Assembly: GCA_026984515.1 (NCBI GenBank)
Contig: JALSRZ010000124.1
Location: forward strand, 1-43,373
Source of the DNA: Thiohalobacter sp.
GTDB lineage: Bacteria; Pseudomonadota; Gammaproteobacteria; DSM-19610
Direction of reading: 5' to 3'
DNA: 43,373 bases
Position 1 is the stretch's first letter. Every line of letters starts with the position of its first letter. Under the pieces are notes generated by a model. That model had not been told where the DNA came from. It ran no database searches and saw only the letters and a program-made list of their open reading frames with translations. A program made the position numbers and the translations under genes. Positions 7,219-16,897 of this stretch are shown one piece after another.

Positions 7219-9657
7219 TTACCCTACCTGCCTGATCGGCGTGAATTCGTGCGCTTCGCTGCCTTCGGCGCGTTCGGCCCACGGATCGGCCTGGGCAAAC
7301 TTCTGCGCATACAGGAAGCGCTCGGCCAGTGCCTTGCGACCCTCGTCATCCTCGACAATCTTCTCTTTCACGTAGCTCAGGCCGACACGCTCCAGCCAGG
7401 GCGCGGTACGCTCCAGGTAGTGCGCTTTCTCGCGGTACAACTGCATGAAGGCTGCTGCGTACTCCTTGACTTCTTCCGGCGTCTTCACCGCACACAGGTA
7501 GTCGGTAGCGCGTACCTTGATACCGCCGTTACCGCCTACGTGCAGCTCGTAACCGGAATCCACACAGACCACACCAAAGTCCTTGATGGTGGCTTCGGCA
7601 CAGTTGCGCGGACAGCCGGACACGGCCATCTTGTACTTGTGCGGCGTCCAGCTGCCCCAGGTCATTTTCTCCAGGGCGATACCCATCTGCGTCGAGTCCT
7701 GGGTACCGAAGCGGCACCACTCCTTGCCTACACAGGTCTTCACGGTGCGCAACGCCTTGCCGTAGGCGTGCCCGGATACCAGGCCGGCTTCATTCAACTC
7801 GCCCCAGATCTTCGGCAGCTCTTCCTTTTTCAGACCAAACAGGGAAATCCGCTGCCCACCGGTGATGTGCACGGTCTTGACCTGGTATTTCTCCGCCACT
7901 TCGGCGATCGCCTTGAGTTCCGCCGGCGTGGTCTCGCCACCCCACATGCGGGGAATGACCGAGTAGGTGGCGTCCTTCTGGATGTTGGCGTGGGCGCGCT
8001 CGTTGATGAAACGTGACTGACTGTCGTCCCTGAATTCACCCGGCCACTGGCACAGCAGGTAGTAGTTGAGCGCGGGACGGCATTTGGCGCAGCCGTCCGG
8101 CGTTTTCCATTCCAGGAATTTCTGGGTCGCCGGGATGTCTTTCAGTTCGTTGTCACAAATCGCCGCGCGGATTTCGTCATGGGTGAACTCGGTACAGCCG
8201 CACAGCGGTTTCTTGGCCGGCGAGGCGGAATAATCACCGCCCAGCGTATGCGCCAGCAGCGCTTCCACCAGGCCGGTGCAGGAACCGCAGGAACTGGAGG
8301 CCTTGGTGTGCGCACGCACATCCTCCAGCGTGAACAGATTCTTCCCGGTGATGGCGCTGACGATGTCGCCCTTGCAGACCCCGTTGCAGCCGCAGATCTC
8401 GGCCGTGTCGGACATTGCCGCTACGCGGTTGTCGTCGCCATGCCCGGAATCCCCCAGGTGCGCCTGGCCGAACAGCAGGTGGTCGCGCAGGTCCGACACA
8501 TCCGTGTCGTCGCGCATCATTTCAAAGTACCAGGTCCCGTCGATGGTGTCGCCGTACATCACGGCGCCGACAATGCGGTTGTCGCGCAGTACGACCTTCT
8601 TGTACACACCGCGACCGGGATCCTGCAACACCAGTTCCTCGGTATCCTCGTCGCCGTGGAAATCACCGGCCGAGAACAGGTCGATACCGGTGACCTTCAG
8701 CTTGGTGGACGTCACCGAACCTTCATAGCGGGCGATACCCAGGTGCGCAAGGTGGTTGGCGCACACCTTGGCCTGCTCGAACAGGGGTGCTACCAGGCCA
8801 TAGGTCTGCCCGCGGTGCTGCACGCATTCGCCGACGGAATAGATGCGCGGGTCGAAGGTCTGCATGGTGTCGTTGACCACGATACCGCGTTCGCAGTGCA
8901 GGCCGATTTTTTCAGCCAGTTCAATATTCGGCTTGATGCCGACCGCCATCACCACGATGTCGGCGGGAATCTCCAGGCCGTCCCTGAAACGCACTGCCTC
9001 GACCCGCTCCTTGCCCAGCACTGCCTCGGTCTGGGCCTCCATCAGGAACTTCATACCCTTTTCTTCCAGCGAAGCCTTCAGCAGTGCGCCGGCGGGCTTA
9101 TCGAGCTGGCGTTCCATCAGGGTATCCATGAGGTGCACCACGGTCACGTCCATACCCTGCTTCATCAGACCGTTGGCCGCTTCCAGGCCCAGCAGTCCGC
9201 CACCGATCACGACGGCCTTGCCGCCTTCCTTTTTCGCGGCATCCAGCATCGTATCGACGTCGGCGATATCGCGGAAAGCGATCACACCGTCCAGTTCGTT
9301 GCCAGGAATCGGGATTATGAACGGGTTGGATCCGGTAGCAATGATCAGGCGGTCGTACTTCTCTTCCGTGCCGTCGGAAGCACGCACCATGCGCTGCGCG
9401 CGGTTGACTTCCTCAACCCACTTGCCCTTGTGCAGGGTAATGCCGTTGTCCGTGTACCACTGCTCGTCGTTGAGCATGATCTCATCGATGGTCTTTTCAC
9501 CGGCCAGCACCGGTGACAGCAGGATACGGTTGTAGTTACCGTAGGGCTCGCCGCCGAACACGCTGATGTCATACTGCCCGGGCGACAGCTTCAACAGTTC
9601 TTCGAGGGCGCGCACACCGGCCATGCCGTTGCCGATTAAAACGAGTTTCTCTTTCAT
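7219..9657 (-). CDS. nirB: Assimilatory nitrite reductase [NAD(P)H] large subunit NirB
   Basis: 812 residues. The FAD-binding GNGMAG is at 9-14 and an NAD(P)-binding GGGLLG at about 152-157. Two BFD-like [2Fe-2S] stretches follow (C422/C424/C428/C457/C460 and C486/C488/C523/C526). The siroheme/[4Fe-4S] site is C642-x5-C648 with C682-x3-C686 (CPRNC). The enzyme reduces nitrite to ammonium with six electrons. It is the first gene of the minus-strand operon, with GGAAGAG ahead of the ATG and a sigma-54 promoter at 9692-9707. Confidence 0.97.
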   Translation of the reverse strand: MKEKLVLIGNGMAGVRALEELLKLSPGQYDISVFGGEPYGNYNRILLSPVLAGEKTIDEIMLNDEQWYTDNGITLHKGKWVEEVNRAQRMVRASDGTEEKYDRLIIATGSNPFIIPIPGNELDGVIAFRDIADVDTMLDAAKKEGGKAVVIGGGLLGLEAANGLMKQGMDVTVVHLMDTLMERQLDKPAGALLKASLEEKGMKFLMEAQTEAVLGKERVEAVRFRDGLEIPADIVVMAVGIKPNIELAEKIGLHCERGIVVNDTMQTFDPRIYSVGECVQHRGQTYGLVAPLFEQAKVCANHLAHLGIARYEGSVTSTKLKVTGIDLFSAGDFHGDEDTEELVLQDPGRGVYKKVVLRDNRIVGAVMYGDTIDGTWYFEMMRDDTDVSDLRDHLLFGQAHLGDSGHGDDNRVAAMSDTAEICGCNGVCKGDIVSAITGKNLFTLEDVRAHTKASSSCGSCTGLVEALLAHTLGGDYSASPAKKPLCGCTEFTHDEIRAAICDNELKDIPATQKFLEWKTPDGCAKCRPALNYYLLCQWPGEFRDDSQSRFINERAHANIQKDATYSVIPRMWGGETTPAELKAIAEVAEKYQVKTVHITGGQRISLFGLKKEELPKIWGELNEAGLVSGHAYGKALRTVKTCVGKEWCRFGTQDSTQMGIALEKMTWGSWTPHKYKMAVSGCPRNCAEATIKDFGVVCVDSGYELHVGGNGGIKVRATDYLCAVKTPEEVKEYAAAFMQLYREKAHYLERTAPWLERVGLSYVKEKIVEDDEGRKALAERFLYAQKFAQADPWAERAEGSEAHEFTPIRQVG

Positions 9658-9691
9658 GGATCTCTTCCAGTTCCGGGTTTACTGAAGGTTT

Positions 9692-9707
9692 AGCAAGCGC
9701 CGTGCCA
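9692..9707 (-). promoter_or_regulatory. Sigma-54 promoter of the nirB operon
   Basis: On the minus strand the sequence is TGGCACGGCGCTTGCT, an exact match to TGGCACR-N4-TTGCW. Transcription should start near 9681, about 24 bases before the nirB ATG. Such promoters need an enhancer-binding activator; NtrC is the obvious candidate here (dyad at 9794-9808). Confidence 0.88.
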
Positions 9708-9793
9708 GCCCCGAAAAATGATATTTATCACTTTCATTACAACCAGTTATAGAAAAATCGCCAAGGGGGTGCACCGCCCGGGCCGGGCCTCAC

Positions 9794-9808
9794 GCACTAC
9801 ATTAGTGC
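9794..9808. promoter_or_regulatory. NtrC-type enhancer site
   Basis: GCACTACATTAGTGC is a perfect dyad (GCACTA, 3-base centre, TAGTGC) and fits the known NtrC operator pattern GCACY-N5-RGTGC. It lies about 100 bp from the nirB promoter and about 225 bp from the narK promoter, normal enhancer distances. A second overlapping dyad (CATTAGTG at 9800-9807 with CACTAATG at 9818-9825) may add a weaker site. Confidence 0.75.
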
Positions 9809-10019
9809 ACTCTAATACACTAATGCCTTTGCATGGCGCATTCATCGACGCCCGGACAGTCCGCCACCCTGGTCCGGCCGCGCTGACCGGCACCGGAAAT
9901 CGCTGGCGCGCCGGTCAGCGGTTCAGACGAAAGCTGCTACCGTTACAGTGCCTTAGGGCTTTTACACGCCATCCACAGCCGCTCCGGTGCGTTGCTTCAG
10001 ATACCCGGCCCCGATCGCA

Positions 10020-10035
10020 TGGCACACTCCTTGCT
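10020..10035 (+). promoter_or_regulatory. Sigma-54 promoter of the nitrate transporter gene
   Basis: TGGCACACTCCTTGCT is an exact match to the sigma-54 -24/-12 consensus, pointing at the transporter gene. The start should be near 10046, leaving a short leader before the ATG at 10061 or 10079. The remaining bases of the 9658-10060 interval hold no gene that I can support. Confidence 0.88.
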
Positions 10036-10060
10036 GAATGGCTTCAGCATTGAGTGACTA

Positions 10061-11548
10061 ATGGGGAAGACCGGCATCATGCAAGACTCGGGGTTCAAGC
10101 TATTTTCGTTTTCCGGCAAAACGCGCATCCTGCACCTGTCGTGGTTTGCTTTCTTCCTGAGCTTTTTCGTCTGGTTCAACCACGCGCCGCTGCTCGGCGC
10201 CATGCGTGACAGCTTCGGCCTCAGCGACCAGCAGGTCAAAACCCTGCTGATCCTGAACGTCGCCCTGACCATCCCGGCGCGCATCATCATCGGCATGCTG
10301 GTGGATGCGTTCGGGCCACGGCGTATCTACTCGGGGCTGCTGTTCGTTTCCGCCTTCCTGTGTTTCGGTTTCGCCATTGCCGATGATTACGAGCAACTGG
10401 CCCTGATGCGCTTCCTGCTGGGCTTTGCCGGCGCGGGTTTTGTCATCGGCATCCGCATGATCACCGAGTGGTATCCCGCCAGGCAGGCCGGCGTTGCACA
10501 GGGTATCTACGGCGGCTGGGGCAACTTCGGCTCGGCCGGCGCGGCGCTGATCCTGCCCACGCTGGCCCTCGCCTTCGGCGGCGACGACGGCTGGCGCTAC
10601 GCTATCGGCACCACCGGCGTGCTGGCGCTGCTCTACTCGGCGGTATACTTCTTTGCCACCAGCGATACCCCCAAAGGCTCCACCTACTTCAAGCCAAAAC
10701 GCAACGGCGCACTGGAAATCACCAGCCCGGGTGACTTCTTCCTGTACCTGCTCATGAACATCCCGCTGTACGCTGCGCTGGCGGTACTGGCCTGGAAACT
10801 CAGCCCGGCCAACCTCGGCATGCTCGGTGAAGCGGTGGTGGATATCATCTACGCGATACTGGGCAGCCTGTATCTGTTCCAGACCGTTCGCATCTACCAG
10901 ATCAACGGTCATGTATTCAAACAGGCCGTGCCGGAAATCGAGCGCTACCGCTTCAAACAGGTGGCCGTACTCGACCTCGCCTACATGGTCACCTTCGGCT
11001 CGGAACTCGCCGTGGTCTCTATGCTGCCGCTGTTCTTCCAGGATACCTTCAAACTGTCCACCGTCGAGGCCGGCCTGATTGCGTCGGTGTTTGCCGGGCT
11101 GAACCTGGTCATGCGCCCGGCCGGCGGCTGGATCAGCGACCGTTTCGGTCGCAAGCGTTCGCTGGTTGTCATCATGGCCGGCCTGGCGCTTGGCTACCTG
11201 TTGATGAGTTATATCGACAGCAGCTGGTCGGTGGCCGCCGCTGTGGCTGCGGTCATTTTCTGCTCAATATTTGTGAACGCAGGCAACGGTGCCGTGTTCG
11301 CCGTCATCCCGCTGGTCAAGCGCCGTCTCACCGGGCAGATCGCCGGTATGGCCGGTGCCTTTGGCAACGTGGGCGGTGTGACCTTCCTGACCGTATTGTC
11401 CTTTGTCGCTCCCGGTGTCTTTTTCCTGGTGATCGGGGGTGCTGCCGTGGTGGTACTGTTTGCCGTGCTGTTTTTCCTCGATGAACCCGAGGGGCATATG
11501 ACGGAAGTGCTGCCGGACGGCACGGTGCAGATGATCAGGGTGAGTTAA
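10061..11548 (+). CDS. NarK/NasA-type MFS nitrate/nitrite transporter
   Basis: 495-residue major facilitator protein with about 12 hydrophobic helices. FNHAPLLGAM in the first helix region and GGWGNFGSAGAA in the fifth are nitrate-signature-like segments of the NNP family. It imports nitrate across the inner membrane for the reductases encoded divergently. The ATG at 10061 is used here; an in-frame ATG at 10079, preceded by GGGGAAG, is a realistic alternative. It is transcribed from the sigma-54 promoter at 10020-10035, with the phosphatase/kinase gene directly downstream. Confidence 0.92.
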   Translation: MGKTGIMQDSGFKLFSFSGKTRILHLSWFAFFLSFFVWFNHAPLLGAMRDSFGLSDQQVKTLLILNVALTIPARIIIGMLVDAFGPRRIYSGLLFVSAFLCFGFAIADDYEQLALMRFLLGFAGAGFVIGIRMITEWYPARQAGVAQGIYGGWGNFGSAGAALILPTLALAFGGDDGWRYAIGTTGVLALLYSAVYFFATSDTPKGSTYFKPKRNGALEITSPGDFFLYLLMNIPLYAALAVLAWKLSPANLGMLGEAVVDIIYAILGSLYLFQTVRIYQINGHVFKQAVPEIERYRFKQVAVLDLAYMVTFGSELAVVSMLPLFFQDTFKLSTVEAGLIASVFAGLNLVMRPAGGWISDRFGRKRSLVVIMAGLALGYLLMSYIDSSWSVAAAVAAVIFCSIFVNAGNGAVFAVIPLVKRRLTGQIAGMAGAFGNVGGVTFLTVLSFVAPGVFFLVIGGAAVVVLFAVLFFLDEPEGHMTEVLPDGTVQMIRVS

Positions 11549-11565
11549 TGTGACATCATCCTGCC

Positions 11566-13263
11566 ATGTCTGAACTTACCGTCATTGCCGGGCAGCACTC
11601 CGAGGCTGGTATAAAAGAAAGTAACGACGACTCCTGCGGGATTCGTATTCCGGAAGGCACACTGTTAACAGACAAGGGGGTGGCTGCAGTCATCGCCGAC
11701 GGCATGAGCGGCAGCGAGGCCGGCCGCGTAGCCGCCGATTCCTGTGTCAAGGGTTTCCTGAACGACTATTTCAGCACGCCCGATTCCTGGACGGTCGAAA
11801 CCTCCGGTGAAAAGATCCTCGGCGCGCTGAACAGCTGGCTGTACAGCCAGGGCCACCAGCAGTACGGCACCCCGCGCGGGCTGGTGACCACCCTCAGCGT
11901 GCTGGTGATCAAGTCCACCACGGCCTACCTGTTTCACGTGGGCGATACCCGCATCTACCGCCTGCGCGACTACCAGCTGGAACAGCTGACCCGCGATCAC
12001 CGCACCCGGGTCAGTGCCGACAAGAGCTACCTCAGCCGCGCCATGGGCATCGATGTGCACCTCGATATCGACTACCGTTCCTTCGTGGTCGAAAAAGGCG
12101 ATGCCTACCTGCTGACCACGGACGGCATCCATGACTTTGTCGACGACACCACGCTGAAACGCCTGGTCATCGAAAACCTGAAAACGCCCGAGCAAGGGGT
12201 CGGGGCCATTATCCGCAAGGCCGCGCTGAATAACAGTAACGACAACCTGAGTGCGCAACTGCTGTATATCGACGACCTGCCGGCCGGTAACGAGCATGAG
12301 TTTTTCCGCAAACTCACCCGGCTGCCTTTCCCGCCACCACTGGAACCCGGCATGGTGCTGGACGGCTACCGCATCCTGCGCGAACTGCACGCCAGCAACC
12401 GTACCCAGGTGTACCTGGCGCTGGACACGGAAACCGATACCCGGGTGGTGCTCAAGACGCCGTCGGTGAACTTCGAGGACGATCCCGAATTCATCGACCA
12501 GTTCCTGCACGAGGAATGGGCGGGCAAGCGCCTGAACAATGCGCACATACTGAAAGTGCTGGAGCCGCACGGCCGCCGCCAGTGCCTGTACTATGTCACC
12601 GAGTACGTGGAAGGCAGGACCCTGCGCCAGTGGATGCACGACCACCCGCAGCCATCGATCGACGAAGTACGCAACATCATCGAACAGCTCACGCGCGGGC
12701 TGCGTACCATGCACCGGCAGGAAATGATCCACCAGGACCTGAAACCCGAAAATATCATGATCGACACGCACGGTGTGGTAAAGATCATCGACTTCGGTTC
12801 GACCAAGATCGCAGGCATCTCGGAAATCACTACCCCGCTGGACCGCGACAACATCCTTGGCACGCGCAACTACACCGCACCGGAATACCTGCGCGGCCAC
12901 GGCGGCAGCAACCGCTCGGATATCTATTCACTGGGGGTTATCGCCTACGAAATGCTGTGCGGCAAACTGCCTTATCCGAAGGAGCTTACCGAACGCAACA
13001 TGAACAGGCTGCATTACGTTTCCATCCGCCATCACAACAAGGCCATCCCGGCCTGGGTCGACGGCGCGCTGATGAAAGCGGTTGCCATCAACCCGAAGCG
13101 CCGCCACAGCCTGCTGTCCGAGTTTGTCTACGACCTCTCGCACCCGAATGAAACTTACACCCGCCTCGACCAACAGCCGCTGATCGAACGCAACCCGGTC
13201 GCCTTCTGGCGCGCACTGGCGATTATTTTCCTGGGGACGACAATCGCGGCACTGGTGTTGTAG
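11566..13263 (+). CDS. Fused PP2C phosphatase - Ser/Thr kinase, tail-anchored
   Basis: 565 residues. A PP2C-type phosphatase domain covers about 1-238, with metal-binding acidic residues in ADGMSGSE (D45), TTDG (D186) and NDNLS (D226). A Hanks-type kinase covers about 265-525: K297 in VVLKTP, HQDLKPEN at 389-396 and DFG at 409-411. The HQD in place of HRD makes it a non-RD kinase. A final hydrophobic helix at 547-565 anchors it in the inner membrane. It follows the transporter with a 17-base gap and is probably co-expressed. A kinase gene between nasA-type transporter and nirB is also known from Pseudomonas nitrate loci, so it probably modulates transport or reductase activity; the target is unknown. 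Confidence 0.92.
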   Translation: MSELTVIAGQHSEAGIKESNDDSCGIRIPEGTLLTDKGVAAVIADGMSGSEAGRVAADSCVKGFLNDYFSTPDSWTVETSGEKILGALNSWLYSQGHQQYGTPRGLVTTLSVLVIKSTTAYLFHVGDTRIYRLRDYQLEQLTRDHRTRVSADKSYLSRAMGIDVHLDIDYRSFVVEKGDAYLLTTDGIHDFVDDTTLKRLVIENLKTPEQGVGAIIRKAALNNSNDNLSAQLLYIDDLPAGNEHEFFRKLTRLPFPPPLEPGMVLDGYRILRELHASNRTQVYLALDTETDTRVVLKTPSVNFEDDPEFIDQFLHEEWAGKRLNNAHILKVLEPHGRRQCLYYVTEYVEGRTLRQWMHDHPQPSIDEVRNIIEQLTRGLRTMHRQEMIHQDLKPENIMIDTHGVVKIIDFGSTKIAGISEITTPLDRDNILGTRNYTAPEYLRGHGGSNRSDIYSLGVIAYEMLCGKLPYPKELTERNMNRLHYVSIRHHNKAIPAWVDGALMKAVAINPKRRHSLLSEFVYDLSHPNETYTRLDQQPLIERNPVAFWRALAIIFLGTTIAALVL

Positions 13264-13269
13264 ACGACC

Positions 13270-13300
13270 ATCGGCATCCCGGCGCAGGCCGGTATGACGG
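13270..13300. repeat. GCGCAGG-type intergenic palindrome between convergent genes
   Basis: CATCCCGGC at 13275-13283 and GCCGGTATG at 13288-13296 form an imperfect stem around GCAG. The same design (ATCC..GCGCAGG..GGAT) occurs at 36305-36329, so this is a dispersed repeat. It may also serve as a bidirectional terminator between the kinase and prfC genes. Confidence 0.6.
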
Positions 13301-13309
13301 TTGGGGGGA

Positions 13310-14890
13310 TCAGATCTCCCGCGTGGCCAGGAAACGCACGTCCGGGTAACGTTCCAGCGCCAGTTCGAGGTTCACGCGTGTCGGCGCGATGTAGACCAGC
13401 TCCCCCGCCTGGTCGATGGCCAGGTTGTCGTAGGCCTTGTCGCGGAACTTCTGCAGCACCTTCTCGTCCCCGCACTCGATCCAGCGCGCGGTAGCAACCG
13501 AAACCGCCTCGAAAATACATTCGACCTTGTATTCATCCTTGAGGCGCTGCGCCACCACGTCGAACTGCAGCACACCGACCGCACCCAGGATCAGCTCATT
13601 GTTTTTCAGCGGCCGGAACAGCTGCGTGGCGCCTTCCTCGCTGAGCTGGTCCAGCCCTTTCTGCAGGGCCTTCATTTTCAGCGGGTCCTTGAGCACGGCA
13701 CGGCGGAACAGTTCGGGCGCGAAGTTGGGTATGCCCGTGTACTTCAGTTCCTCGCCCTGGGTGAAGGTATCGCCGATGCGGATAGTGCCGTGGTTGTGCA
13801 GGCCGATGATGTCACCGGGCCAGGCTTCCTCGACATGCCCGCGATCGGACGCCAGGAAAGTCAGCGCATTGGCGACCTGTACATCACGACCGATGCGCAC
13901 GTGGCGCATTTTCATACCCTTCCGGTAGCTGCCCGAACAGACCCGGAAGAAGGCGATACGGTCACGGTGCTGCGGGTCCATGTTTGCCTGGATCTTGAAC
14001 ACGAAGCCGGTGAGCTTGTCTTCCAGCGGGTCTACATCGCGCGACGTGGTCTGGCGCGGCAAGGGGGACGGCGCGTGTTCGACAAAATGATCCAGCAATT
14101 CCTGCACACCGAAGTTGTTGATCGCCGAACCGAAAAACACCGGCGACAGTTCGCCGCGCAGGTAGGCTTCCCGGTCAAAGGCATGACTGGCGCCCTGCAC
14201 CAGTTCGATCTCTTCGCGCAGTTCCCCGGCCTGGCTGCCCAGCACTTCGTCCAGCAACGGGTTGTCGAGCCCGTTGATCACGGTGGCATCCTGGCGTTTG
14301 CTGCTGTCCCCGGGTTTGTGCAGGTGCACCTGGTCGCGCTCGATGTGGTAGACACCCTTGAAGCGCTTACCCATGCCAATGGGCCAGGTAACCGGCGCAC
14401 AGTCGATGTTCAGCACGCTCTCGACCTCGTCGAGCAGGTCGATGGCATCGCGTCCCTCGCGGTCGAGCTTGTTGATAAAGGTAAAGATCGGCGTGGTACG
14501 CAGGCGGCAGACTTCCATCAGCTTGATGGTGCGCGCTTCCACACCCTTGGCGACGTCGATCACCATTAGCGCCGAATCCACGGCGGTCAGGGTGCGGTAG
14601 GTGTCTTCGGAAAAGTCCTCGTGCCCCGGTGTGTCCAGCAGGTTGACCATGGCGTCCCGGTAGGGAAACTGCATGACCGACGAGGTCACGGATATGCCAC
14701 GCTCCTTTTCCATCGCCATCCAGTCCGAGGTCGCGTGCCGGGCGGCCTTGCGGCCCTTGACCGTGCCGGCCAGCTGGATGGCGCCGCCGAACAGCAACAG
14801 CTTTTCGGTCAGCGTGGTCTTGCCCGCGTCGGGGTGGGAGATGATGGCGAAGGTGCGGCGGCGCTGCGCCTCCTCGGTGATACTGCTCAT
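13310..14890 (-). CDS. prfC: Peptide chain release factor 3
   Basis: 526-residue translational GTPase that recycles RF1/RF2 from the ribosome after termination. GTP-binding motifs are visible in order: SHPDAGKTT (about 18-26), the switch [11 protein letters not shown], and NKLDREGRD. Length and the C-terminal domain are normal for PrfC. It is transcribed away from the nitrate locus and converges on the kinase gene. Confidence 0.96.
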   Translation of the reverse strand: MSSITEEAQRRRTFAIISHPDAGKTTLTEKLLLFGGAIQLAGTVKGRKAARHATSDWMAMEKERGISVTSSVMQFPYRDAMVNLLDTPGHEDFSEDTYRTLTAVDSALMVIDVAKGVEARTIKLMEVCRLRTTPIFTFINKLDREGRDAIDLLDEVESVLNIDCAPVTWPIGMGKRFKGVYHIERDQVHLHKPGDSSKRQDATVINGLDNPLLDEVLGSQAGELREEIELVQGASHAFDREAYLRGELSPVFFGSAINNFGVQELLDHFVEHAPSPLPRQTTSRDVDPLEDKLTGFVFKIQANMDPQHRDRIAFFRVCSGSYRKGMKMRHVRIGRDVQVANALTFLASDRGHVEEAWPGDIIGLHNHGTIRIGDTFTQGEELKYTGIPNFAPELFRRAVLKDPLKMKALQKGLDQLSEEGATQLFRPLKNNELILGAVGVLQFDVVAQRLKDEYKVECIFEAVSVATARWIECGDEKVLQKFRDKAYDNLAIDQAGELVYIAPTRVNLELALERYPDVRFLATREI

Positions 14891-14947
14891 GTTCAGGGTT
14901 GCCGGGTAACCAAAACCCCTATTTTACCCCAGCGGCGGGCTTTTTGC

Positions 14948-16897
14948 TCAGGGAGGCGTGCCGTTGAGTACCGCCTGCTCCAGCAATAACAGATCGGCTG
15001 CGTTCAGCAGGCCATCCCGGTTGATATCCGCCAGTGCCGAATCCAGTGTAGTGGGTTGATCGATACCGGCTACCAGGCGTGTCATGACGACCAGGTCCCC
15101 GGCGTTGATGAGACCGTCCGGCGCACTGCGTGGACCCACGTCCCCCTTGTCGGAACGGGTGGGGTCCAGGCCGTAGACATGGACCTCGTCACCGTCCGTG
15201 ACACCGTCCTGGTCGCTGTCCGGATCGATCGGGTCGGTACCGAGATTGAATTCATCGAGGTTCGACAGCCCGTCCGTTTCGAAGTCACCGGTGGCGGTTT
15301 CGTTCAGGGAACCGAAACTGGCAAACTCCCAGTTGTCCGCCAGTCCATCCGTGTCGGTGTCCCCGGGGCCATAAATGGTAACGGTCGCGGTGGCGCTGCC
15401 CGTCTTGCCCAGGCTGTCGACTGCCGTGGCCGTGAGCACGTGCACGCCTTCACTCAACTGGGTGAACACACTGGCACCGCTGCCCAGCGCACCGTCCAGG
15501 CTGGAGGACCAGGTCAGCGAGGCAGCGACATCACCGTCTTCGGTGTCCGTGGCGCCGGCCTGCAGACTGATGGTGTCGGTATCGGTGAACGCACTGCCAT
15601 CAGCCGGACTGACCAGGGTCACTACCGGCGGGTTATTGAACACCACGTTGAGCACAAAACTTTCGCTGGCGCTGCTGGTGGCGTCCGAAACCGTAACGTC
15701 AATCGTCGTGGCGCCACTGCTACCGACCAACGGGGTAATGGTCAGGGTGCGTGTGTTGCCGCTGCCGGCAAAGGACATGCCCGCCGCGTCCACAATCGCG
15801 CTGTCGGACGAAGCGGCCTGCAGCGTCAGGCTGGAAACGGCCGTATCGTTGTCCGTAATCCGGAACGTAAGCTGGATGGCCTCACCATCATGGGTGCTCT
15901 GGTCGCCCAGCACCGTGATCACCGGTCGCGCATCGGCAAAGGTGTTCCAGCTGATATCCTGGAACAGCTGTAACGCGAGGCCCGGGCCGGACTTGGGCCC
16001 GGTATCGAAGGGTTCCATCAGCTCATTGGGCGCCAGGGTGTTGCTGAAGTGCGAAACAGAAGACCCGCCCTCTGCCGGATTCGGCGCGTACATGCGAATA
16101 TGTCCGGAATTTACTCCGGCCGAGTAATTCCCGACCAGGGCTGTTACATTCGGCCCCACCCAGTGCAGGTCGCCGGTGTCCGTCGATGAGGCCAGACGCT
16201 GCGCATCGGTCATGCCGTTACTGCCCCAGGTCTTCTGGCTCGGGGTGTGGTCTTCGAGATTCAGCATATAGGCATCGTTAAGACCGAGCGCCTTTGCCCC
16301 TGTACTCAGATTGACATAGGTCTGGAAACCCAGCCCGTGACCCAGTTCGTGCAGCACCACGCTGAGTAATTCGAAGGTGTTCGCCGGCCTGACACCGTCC
16401 AGCCCGTAGTACCAGTTGTAACCGTTGAGGCAGTTATTGTTGTTGTCTATATCACCGTTAAAGGTTGCAGTAATATCCGCTGCGCTGGTGACCAGATCAG
16501 AACCCGCCAGGGCGTTGCCCTCCGCGACCGAATACCAGGTGGATGCAACCGGGCTGTTGGGAAAATCCCTGACGATCGTTGTTGCCCCCGCAGACCCCAG
16601 CACAGCCGAAGTAGCGCTACAGGTCAGCGGATCGAATTTCGCCTCCACGACGATATCCACGTTGCTGTTGATAATGGAGGCCCATATCTTTGCCGCGTGC
16701 TGGAACACAAACAGGCGTTGCTCGCCCAGCGTGGTGCCGGGGTTCAACCCGACCGGCTGCACCGGGGCAGGGTCATTGAATCCCTCGCCAGGCCCGTCAA
16801 GGTTGGATATCACGATCTGTGTAGCGTCAACGGACCCGCTAAAGAGGCCGGCAGAAAGGACCGCAAGGAAAATGCCGGCAAGTACACGCAGGCTCAT
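14948..16897 (-). CDS. Secreted HExxH metalloprotease with Ig/cadherin-like, calcium-repeat and dockerin-like domains
   Basis: 649 residues with a Sec signal peptide (about 1-25, SGSVDA). HELGHGLGF at 183-191 is a zinc-protease motif with ligands H183 and H187 and catalytic E184; the third metzincin histidine is not in its usual place. NELMEPF further on could be a Met-turn. Two Ig/cadherin-like domains follow (about 330-510), then type-3-thrombospondin-like Ca2+ repeats (DTDTDG, DPDSDQDG, about 513-580). The last 65 residues carry two dockerin-like loops (ADINRDGLLNAADLLLLEQA is one). Such tails are usual on secreted proteins outside cellulosomes too. The ATG overlaps the stop of the upstream 146-codon gene (ATGA), so the two are coupled. 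The substrate is unknown. Confidence 0.85.
   Translation of the reverse strand: MSLRVLAGIFLAVLSAGLFSGSVDATQIVISNLDGPGEGFNDPAPVQPVGLNPGTTLGEQRLFVFQHAAKIWASIINSNVDIVVEAKFDPLTCSATSAVLGSAGATTIVRDFPNSPVASTWYSVAEGNALAGSDLVTSAADITATFNGDIDNNNNCLNGYNWYYGLDGVRPANTFELLSVVLHELGHGLGFQTYVNLSTGAKALGLNDAYMLNLEDHTPSQKTWGSNGMTDAQRLASSTDTGDLHWVGPNVTALVGNYSAGVNSGHIRMYAPNPAEGGSSVSHFSNTLAPNELMEPFDTGPKSGPGLALQLFQDISWNTFADARPVITVLGDQSTHDGEAIQLTFRITDNDTAVSSLTLQAASSDSAIVDAAGMSFAGSGNTRTLTITPLVGSSGATTIDVTVSDATSSASESFVLNVVFNNPPVVTLVSPADGSAFTDTDTISLQAGATDTEDGDVAASLTWSSSLDGALGSGASVFTQLSEGVHVLTATAVDSLGKTGSATATVTIYGPGDTDTDGLADNWEFASFGSLNETATGDFETDGLSNLDEFNLGTDPIDPDSDQDGVTDGDEVHVYGLDPTRSDKGDVGPRSAPDGLINAGDLVVMTRLVAGIDQPTTLDSALADINRDGLLNAADLLLLEQAVLNGTPP

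Noticed and set aside
9760-9776. GGGTGCACC considered as a second NtrC site
   Set aside because: The half-sites are fused and in the reverse order to the NtrC dyad.
10100-10912. Minus-strand open frame of 270 codons opposite the nitrate transporter
   Set aside because: Shadow of a membrane protein gene; no start signal and no domain.
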